A stretch of 64,000 bases of DNA, from NCBI GenBank assembly GCA_030998015.1, contig JARWMV010000239.1, positions 1,302,001 to 1,366,000 of the forward strand. Direction: 5' to 3'. The position numbers and the translations under genes are program-made. How positions within the stretch are numbered: the stretch's first letter is position 1; every line of letters begins with the position of its first letter. Of this stretch, positions 56,965 through 64,000 are shown piece by piece. The notes below the pieces were generated by a model. The model did no database searches and was not told the DNA's origin. It saw nothing but the letters and a program-made list of their open reading frames with translations. This DNA comes from Ceratorhiza oryzae-sativae (lineage: Eukaryota; Basidiomycota; Agaricomycetes; Cantharellales; Ceratobasidiaceae).

Positions 56965-57462
56965 TAGTCCAATAACCTTCTATGTCCAATTATGCATTAT
57001 CCTCAGGGCCGTACGAGCTATCCGCGGAGGAAAACTGAATGTTGAACTCGAGGTTGTTAGTGGTGGCAAGTTCCAGATAGACAATTGTCAATCACTTGAA
57101 TTTGTCTCAAGGTCACATGATCTCGTCTAAATCCTTGAGCTGATCGTAAACCCTCACAAACGACCAACACGATGACGCGTGTACCGTGCTCTCGCCAATT
57201 CTAGGTTTATTGACCTTCAAGTAATGTACAAAAAACAAGAATCGAGTCTACAGATGTTCCGTCAATGACCCACCCTTGATCAAAAAGCATCAATACCAGT
57301 TACTACTAAACATTAACATTGAGGCTTTCTCGCCTCAATCTGGTTATAATCCAAGATTGGCATTGCTTGTTGCTCTTGTTTTCGAATTTAAGGTACATTA
57401 ATTACAGACACCACACGAATAAACCTGCCCGGAGCAACAATAAGCGCTCACGTTTGTGCTGA
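56965..57462. promoter_or_regulatory. Divergent promoter region, CSF1 / MUTYH
   Basis: About 500 bp between two divergent start codons. It contains AT-rich stretches (57230-57400) but no element I can name with confidence. Confidence 0.5.
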
Positions 57463-59576
57463 ATGTCTTCCACCACCCTGCGTCGCTCTACAAGGGCGGT
57501 GAAACAGGCCTCTTATGCTAGTCCAGTCGGAGACTCCTCCGACGCGGACCAGGGTGAAGCCTATGATGATGCGATTACTATCACCGATGGCTCAGACAAC
57601 GACACATCTCCAGTCGCGCCTCGTTCGAAGCGCCAACGCGTCCCGAAAACCACAAAATCGAATAAATCGAACAATTCCGAATTTCCCGCTCACGGCGTGC
57701 CTCATCCGGGCCCCTTCGAACCACAACATACTACCTCGCGGCACGACCCTCAACGACTACTGCCATGTCTGCCCGCGCTGTTGAGCTGGTTTGAAGAAAA
57801 GAGGGATGTTCGGGGGATGCCGTGGCGCAAGACGTATGACCCTACATTGACAAAGCAGCAACGGGGTCAGAGAGCATATGAAGTCTTGGTTTCGGAGGTG
57901 TGTATAGGCGCAAGCAGAAGACCACTGATCTCACAATTCAGTGTAGATCATGCTGCAACAAACCCAAGTAGCGACGGTCATACCTTACTACAACCGGTGG
58001 CTCGATAGGCAAGCACCGTTGTTCTAGTCTCACTGTAACTTTTCAATTGACAGGTGTGTGTGTGTGTGTGGTTTTAGATTCCCGACCATTGAGACACTTG
58101 CCGATGCCGACTTGGCGTCAGTGCATGCACTATGGAAAGGACTTGGCTACTATCGACGTGCTGGCTTTCTCCTCGCTGCGGCTAAGAAAGTGAAAGCAGA
58201 GTATGGAGGTCATATTCCGGAAGACGTCAAGGTTATGCAAAAAGATGTTCCCGGAATGGGTCGGTACACCTCTGGTACGCAAACGTGGAAACCTTTGAAA
58301 ATGCCAAACTCTATCTTATTATCTTGATAGGGGCCGTTGCGTCTATCGCCTATGGCATCAAGGCACCAGTTGTACGTGCATCTGGCGTCGCAATTCTTCG
58401 AGGGATGCTAAGCTTTGACATTCCCCTACCGAACAGCTCGATGGCAACGTCCAGAGGCTCCTGTCTCGCGCCCTAGCAATTTACGCTAACCCCAAATCGA
58501 AACCAATTCTGGATATACTCTGGGGCGCCGCGACTGTGCTGGTGGAGGCTCCGCTTCACCCGAAGACCCGCCCTCTGGGAATCCAGGCGCCCGGCCTGGT
58601 AATATCAACCAGGCGCTAATTGAGCTTGGAAGCACCGTATGCCGTCCCACTCTTCCTCTGTGCGGAGAATGCCCAATAAGGAGTGGGTGCGCAGCATATG
58701 AGGTATAGATCTGAATGCTAGAAACCATAGAACAATCTAACGCAAATGTTTTAGCTGAAACAGCCTGCCGCGGCGGTAGAACATTCATCGGCGGATATTG
58801 AGGAAATATGTGGCAGTTGCGAGCGGCTGCCCGTAGCCGATCATTCAGTCACTCGATTCCCGATGAAAGTAGGCAAAAAGAAGGCGAGGCAAGAAACCAG
58901 TGTTGTATGTGCCATACAATGGACGGGTCCGACTGGTGAGGAATGGTGGCTGATGACCAAACGCCCCGCAACAGGTGAGAGCGGTAGAATACGCTATTGA
59001 ATTTGGAATTGGACATCTTGCTGCTAGGGCTCCTTGCTGGCCTTTGGGAGTTCCCAACTCTCGACTTTGCGCCAGTATCAACTATCTCACTAGATGCCAC
59101 ACTTGATTCGCCGGACTCCGAAGGCGAAAAGAGCTCTCGCCCGCCTATTTCCTCCGTACCGTCATCAATTCTCCCTCGATTGCTTGCTCCTAGGGCTCAG
59201 GGGTTAAAATTAGCGACCCAAAACATATCGGCAGCATTCCACACATATTTTCTCATATCCACAAAACGTATGAGGTTGTTTGCTCATACGTTGACTGGCA
59301 TGAGGATCAACCCCCCGAATTAGCCAAGATGCCCGATTCAGACCACAAGGTAAACGCTAAAAACTCCAAACTCAAACGAAAGCGTGTGGAGAATCGAAAA
59401 GACGAGTACGTTTTACCAGCCCAGACGATGTGGGTAGCTAGGGACCAAGTCATGAGCCAAAAGTATGTTTAGCATTTCTTTGTCAAATCGATTGATTGAA
59501 TGCTAATGTTTCATGCAGCGTTGGCGTTGGGATGCAGAAGATCTGGGAGCTTATTTTGAGAGATTGGGCTAGTTGA
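57463..59576 (+). CDS. MUTYH: Adenine DNA glycosylase (MutY homologue)
   Basis: A nuclear/mitochondrial base-excision enzyme that removes adenine mispaired with 8-oxoguanine. The N-terminus is disordered, with basic patches (PRSKRQRVPKTTK). The catalytic domain reads LPALLSWFEEKRDVRGMPWR, IMLQQTQVATVIPYYNRWLD, FPTIETLADADLASVHALWK, GLGYYRRAGFLLAAAKKVK and the helix-hairpin-helix VPGMGRYTSGAVASIAYG. Then come LDGNVQRLLSRALAIY with the catalytic Asp, PGNINQALIELGSTVC and the 4Fe-4S cysteines C-x6-C-x2-C-x5-C (VCRPTLPLCGECPIRSGC). The NUDIX-like 8-oxoG domain reads EEWWLMTKRPATG, LLAGLWEFPTLDFAPVS and PHIFSHIHKTYEVV. It ends VGMQKIWELILRDWAS at 59576. The intron 58009-58077 uses a GC donor and holds a TG repeat. 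One G appears missing at about 58547 and another in the run 59200-59203. Confidence 0.93.
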
Positions 59577-60928
59577 CCTAATTTCTAGATACAACCTGTC
59601 CGCTATTTATCCTTGCTTAATATCCATGTGTATGACGTTTCGCTACAGACGTCGATCAATCGTGCCACACCGCTGCCCGTTTGTGTCTGGGGCCTGCACA
59701 GTTAATTTGATACTCAGAATATTTTAACCCGCTGTCAGCTCCCGTCAGCCCCGTGAATCAACTCTAAACGCAATGGTACTGGTAATTTTTTCCGTTGGCT
59801 CTTTTTTGGATTCACTGACTCTGTCGTACCTGGCTGTCAAATTTGTTCCCTGACGATCACTCGTCGGACCGTAACAGGTACACCACTGAATCTTGACTGC
59901 ACCAGCGGCTCACTCACGTAATGTAGTTGGTGAAAGCATTCACGTTCAGCCTCGAACCAAATGCGCTAGGCAAAATTCCGCTCTGCTCAGCTGTCGTACC
60001 ATAGTGTTTCGCGTGAGCTTACCGTACTTTGGGGGAGCCAGCTACAGTGCTAAACTCGTTTGGATAGCGTTTTATCAGGTTTCCGTCGGAATGGCGCAGC
60101 TGCCCCGGCCTCAGCCCAAAACCTGCACCTTTGGTCGGGCTGTAATTTCCACAACTACAGAACGGAACCGGGTCCTGTCAGCTGTTTATTAGCATATATT
60201 GAAGATACTCGGCGCATCGCGCTTCCACAACGCCAAAATCTGATTATCTGATATTATTGCCTCCAGCCCATGGTGATCAAACCTATTTCGACCCGCCGGC
60301 AGCTATGCAACTTCTTAAGGAAAAACTTACGAGCTATTCCCTCAGGGGATCTCTAACTTATCTGCGCGTAGCACAGACATTTAAAAATCCCAGTAGACTA
60401 AATCTACTAAAATCTCTAAACGCCGGACGGGGTGAGATGACGTAGGGTCAAACTAGAGCCACCACAAAGCCTATGGTTATTATATCGCATAGTTCACAGC
60501 CTCATATCTAACGCAAACTACTGTCAACGCTATTTATGTATTGCAAAAATGAATCGGGTTTGAAGAGTAGAATCAATGTCGCGAAAAGATTGTCCGAAAG
60601 GGTTTGGTTTGAAACCTGTTCATTCGAAACCCGGGTAATCGGACCACTGAAAACTCAATTCCGGAGTCTCCATCGCTGCTAGCCCGACGCCGTAATCCAA
60701 TAGCACCATAAGTCTGGGACAGTTTGTAGTGAGCAGTCTTGCCAAACGCTCGGCCCAACTCGCAAGAACCAAGTTCCCAATGTAATCGATTTCGCTACAT
60801 TGAATATCATTCTTTGGTATTATGAAGCTTACTTTTTTCGTTCATCCGGACAACGATAAAAAGGAATGGATGCTTTGCTTCCTCCCCATCGTAAGATATA
60901 GCAGATAACCCCTCTAGCTTTCATCACT
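59577..60928. other. 1.35-kb intergenic region with promoter of the zinc-finger gene
   Basis: No recognised gene; the open frames here are short and unsupported. A possible TATA-like GATAAAAAGG lies at about 60855, some 75 bp before the zinc-finger start codon, followed by a pyrimidine-rich stretch. Confidence 0.4.
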
Positions 60929-61784
60929 ATGTCCAATTCTCAACGCTCATCTGGTGGTACTGACGAATACTCATCTAATGCCCCTATAAATCCCCCTTCT
61001 GAGCTCGCAGGCGAGCTCCCTGCCTTTCAGTCATTCCCAGCAACAGGAGGCTTGAGACCGAGCTCGCGGTCTCAGGTTACCACCAGCACCTCGCCAGGCT
61101 CCGAAGCCGCTCCTGGCACTATTCGTCGAGCTGCTCAGAATGAACCAGACCAATATCGGTATGGGACATACGGGCATGCAAGTGACGCATCAGCTGCTGA
61201 GCCTCAGCATGATATCGCTCCATCCACCTTCACACCCTTCCCCCGCGCCGCTCCGGGTAGTCGTTGGGCACCCCCAGACGGCACTCGGCCCGAGCCTGCC
61301 CGTCCAATACCCCCGCCTGCGTTTGTGCCAGATGATGCATACTATCCCCCGGTTCACTCGGCATACCCCAGGCAAGTAGCTTGACTCATAAGCGCTAGTA
61401 ACTAATTGCCAATCATTTCCATTAGTGGTTTACCGCTGGGTCAACCATCTCCCTACGCGGCACCCGGTCCTTTGACTGCTCGTCCCCATATCTGCGAGCA
61501 TTGCGAGACTGGCTTTGCGCGCGCCCACGACCTCAGGAGGCACCTGGAAACCCACAGGGTTGGTTTGTAGGGCTCCGCATCTTGTTCAACCCTGACATAT
61601 CCTCGTTGTATTAGTCCGAGCGTCCGCATAGGTGCCCAAACTGCCAGCGCTCTTTCAGTCGAAAGGACGCTGTATGTGCTAGATTTCTCTATGAATTTTT
61701 TCACTGAAAATGCTTTAGGTCCAGCGGCACCTAACCCTAACACAATGCACTGGCTCCGTTGCCGGCAGCTCTTCCAATCATTAG
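60929..61784 (+). CDS. C2H2/C2HC zinc-finger transcription factor
   Basis: A small probable DNA-binding regulator. ATG at 60929 (MSNSQRSSGGTDEYSSNAPI); about 150 disordered residues rich in Pro, Ser and Ala. Intron 61372-61425 has a GC donor (GCAAGT), which is needed to reach SGLPLGQPSPYAAPGPLTAR. Finger 1: HICEHCETGFARAHDLRRHL with ETH (C-x2-C-x12-H-x3-H). Finger 2, over two exons: HRCPNCQRSFSRKDA and VQRHLTLTQC (C-x2-C-x12-H-x5-C, a C2HC variant). Stop TAG 61782-61784 soon after. The linker between fingers (RSERPHR) resembles the TGEKP linker. The two-finger layout at the C-terminus is common in basidiomycete regulators of the Mig/Nrg style; target unknown. Confidence 0.82.
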
Positions 61785-63402
61785 AGCTGCTTAGTATGTT
61801 GACTAAATTACGATTAAATGTTATTTCTTCTCTCTTAATATTTTTCGAGCGATCACTTGTCAGTGTAGGCGAAACCGCCGTGACTAGAACTGTACTTGTA
61901 GAATGTATGCGTCTATTCAAACCCCGGTTGCTACTGCAAGCTTGCTTCCAGAAACCGACACAAAAGAAACAATGCACTTTTGATATTAAGATAAGACGGC
62001 GAATAGCTCAGGATTATAGCTGCCACTCGTGGTTGGCGCGTTCGCATCGAGGATCCTTAGAATCAAATGGGGGAGGGGAGTGGTAGTGAATTAGTGTCCT
62101 AGCGATGGCAACTCAATTTGGTATAGCATGTCTAGGTGATTTTCGTACGCGATGGACTTGTCTTTCAGTGCCATGCGCATATGGGTAAGCTTTCGAACCT
62201 CGCGCTTCGTGCACAAGGAAGCACTCAGCATCTACCAAGCACCCGATACTGATTTGTTTAGAGAAGTATAAAAGAAGTTAATGGCGGTAATTCGTTGTTA
62301 AACGGAGGCTAGTTGGGAAGTGTGTTTATCCTTCCGTAGATGGGTTGGCGCCGGGGTCTTACGGACTCACTAAGGTATATTTGAGAGTGGGTATATATTC
62401 AGGCGCATATACTCTTCCTTGGGATCCTATGTTTGGGATCCCAGCGGGGCCGGGCTCTGTCGGCTCGGAAAAACATTCCTCGCGGTGATAGAACGGCTGA
62501 GCCTCCAAAATTGATCTAGTCCATATAATCAGCTCTGGTATTCGTCCTTAATCAAGCTTTGATTGAATGATTGACAACAGGTGCCGAGCCGGCAAATCCC
62601 AGAGCATTATCCTAACAGGTGTCGGATCGAAATACTTCGATACCCTAGGGATGTTTTGGTTCCTAATGAAATACTATGTTACTTATTTTACCTCGCATCC
62701 GTAAATGCCACCCGGAGAAAACCCGGGTCCGGGCTTTCGATGAAAAAGTACCATTTTTGACTTGACATGAACTGCCAGCAAGCCGACATCCGGCCCCGAG
62801 TTCTAAATGAGGACCGCGCCACAAATGACAGGACGCTCCAACGTTTAGGATGCACGCTGATTCAGGGACACAAACCGATTTGATCCCTCAGTGCCTGGAT
62901 CATACTACGGACAAGCCAAATAGGAACAAGAGTGCCAGGGATCTGACGGGATTGCCGCTTTTGACGTAACCTTAAAGTCAATGTGGACATAGCTCACATG
63001 CTTGAAAAATTCTGAGTCTCCGCAAGTTAGCGGGGAGCAAATTGCAAACAATATTCAATGGTTGTAGTCTGCCAAATATTGTATGTGGTCATAACAGTAA
63101 GCGGTACCAAGTCGGTAAGGATCGTCCGCTCTGGCTGAACGGAAAACTCAAACAAAGCAATAGGGTTTTGGACTTCTCCACGTCGCGGGGCCGCATTTCT
63201 CAAGCTCGCCTTCTAAAACAGTTGGATCCTACCCGCCTGTAGCTTTGTTCTGTGGGCTGACAGGCCAGGGAGAGGGCGTCGTATGGGCTTAGCTGACGCT
63301 CAAATACCAATAGTAGGGCTGTTTGGTCGTTTGGTGAATCGCGCATTAAGCCAAAACGGCTCGTATTTGATGTTTGCACAACGGCGCAATAACACGGATA
63401 TT
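61785..63402. other. 1.6-kb intergenic region
   Basis: Between the zinc-finger gene (+) and the CIA30 gene (-), which converge. It contains one perfect hairpin (GGGATCC at 62421-62427 with GGATCCC at 62436-62442). No coding pattern or RNA gene seen. Confidence 0.4.
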
Positions 63403-64000
63403 CTAGCTTCGTACAGAGCTCACTTCCACACCCACGATGCGCAGTTGAAACGCTCCAGCTTGTGCACCGAATCCAGAACGACACATGATAGATACGCCGA
63501 AGATACTGGAAGTATCGAGTATCGGGGCTGGTTCGACTGGTCTCCCACGGTATGTGGCTTTGAAGGCACTAAACGGTAGCTCGACTAACGGCTGGGAATC
63601 GACGAATGGTGCTTCCCAGTTGACTTGACTCTCAACGCGGCCGTCAGGACGACGACTGATGGGTACCGTAGCCAGGATAAAAGTGAACTCGTTTGGGGCG
63701 TGGGGGGAACAAATAGCTGGGTCCAGTGTAATCAATATTCCACTGTATTTCGAAAGTGGGATGCTGAGCGGTTTGTCTACGAATTGATACCTCTGGGACG
63801 CAAACCCAGCCCCGCCGAGCGCGGTAATATCTGTGTGGCGGGTGTAGGTTAGGATTGAGCCCGAGAGAAGATGTATTGACGGGGTCGGACCTAGCGTCCC
63901 GCAAAACAGGGCACCTTGGCCGCATTCACGAATTTCCGAGACGGATTTGCCGCCTCGAACGCGGTCGTCTACTGTTTCCCAGTTGGTTATATGCCAGGGG
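63403..64000 (-). CDS. CIA30-domain protein (complex I intermediate-associated protein 30 family), 5' end outside the window
   Basis: A partial gene entering from the right edge and open to the stop at 63403. The frame reads ITNWETVDDRVRGGKSVSEI at the start of the CIA30 domain, then DITALGGAGFASQRYQF and SGILITLDPAI. The middle reads APNEFTFILATVPISRR and VNWEAPFVDSQPLVELPFSA, then FKATYRGRPVEPAP. The end is IFGVSIMCRSGFGAQAGAFQ and LRIVGVEVSSVRS. The pattern WxxxDDxVxGG near the start and SxxGxFxLxIxxI near the end are family hallmarks. In NDUFAF1 this fold helps assemble mitochondrial complex I, but fungi also carry short cytosolic NADH:ubiquinone-type paralogues of the domain; which one this is cannot be told without the N-terminus. 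Confidence 0.85.
   Translation of the reverse strand, partial: PWHITNWETVDDRVRGGKSVSEIRECGQGALFCGTLGPTPSIHLLSGSILTYTRHTDITALGGAGFASQRYQFVDKPLSIPLSKYSGILITLDPAICSPHAPNEFTFILATVPISRRPDGRVESQVNWEAPFVDSQPLVELPFSAFKATYRGRPVEPAPILDTSSIFGVSIMCRSGFGAQAGAFQLRIVGVEVSSVRS

Noticed and set aside
1..64000. A biosynthetic cluster, CRISPR array or defence island.
   Set aside because: The dioxygenase, MFS genes and protease are not adjacent to any core synthase, no spaced repeats exist, and the single DUF262 gene has no partner genes.

Overview
The window is nuclear DNA of a filamentous basidiomycete. Nearly every gene is cut by many introns of about 45-70 nt, with GTNNGT donors and CTRAC-like branch sites. 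Gene density is high on both strands, and families typical of Agaricomycetes are present: a DUF6533 membrane protein, a eukaryotic DUF262 protein, KRE6/SKN1 and a C2H2/C2HC factor. Gene content and intron style would fit a Ceratobasidiaceae (Rhizoctonia-type) genome, but that is inference. There are no bacterial operons, CRISPR arrays or rRNA.

Layout, left to right. 1-1061 (-) is a NIPA-type magnesium transporter, cut by the left edge. 1363-3370 (-) is a DUF262 protein, divergent from Mediator subunit 27 (3477-4479, +). 6375-8323 (+) is a DUF7082/Medusa-type regulator. 8565-10659 (-) is a monocarboxylate-type MFS transporter and 10996-12243 (-) is WDR83/MORG1. 12878-13885 (+) is the SNO1/PdxT glutaminase of vitamin B6 synthesis. 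15362-16753 (+) is a class I G-protein alpha subunit. 19307-20969 (+) is a DUF6533 membrane protein, convergent with a second MFS transporter (21114-23033, -). 23944-26508 (-) holds a proline-rich hypothetical and an intracellular LysM protein. 26823-29196 (-) is KRE6/SKN1 (beta-1,6-glucan assembly). 30895-33441 (+) is a BCS1-type AAA ATPase, followed by tRNA-Thr(AGU). A gene-poor stretch of about 5.3 kb follows. 39159-40302 (-) is a secreted M43 metalloprotease. YIP1 (41680-42620, -) and NSA2 (42717-43766, +) share a short promoter. 43870-45507 (-) is an isopenicillin-N-synthase-like dioxygenase and 45766-56964 (-) is the giant lipid-transfer protein CSF1. 57463-59576 (+) is the adenine DNA glycosylase MUTYH, 60929-61784 (+) a C2H2/C2HC zinc-finger factor, and 63403-64000 (-) a CIA30-domain protein cut by the right edge.

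The genes are mostly housekeeping and do not form one pathway; I see no biosynthetic cluster and no convincing new multi-gene system. Two patterns cross gene boundaries. First, at least seven introns must use a GC donor (GC-AG introns) to keep conserved protein frames. Second, eight or so conserved genes (Galpha, MUTYH, KRE6, SNO1, the dioxygenase, the second MFS, and probably WDR83 and NIPA) need single-base corrections, often in G/C runs. This looks more like residual consensus-sequence errors than eight independent pseudogenes. All gene models were made by eye from the translated sequence and family knowledge. No search was run, and exon borders are approximate unless stated.
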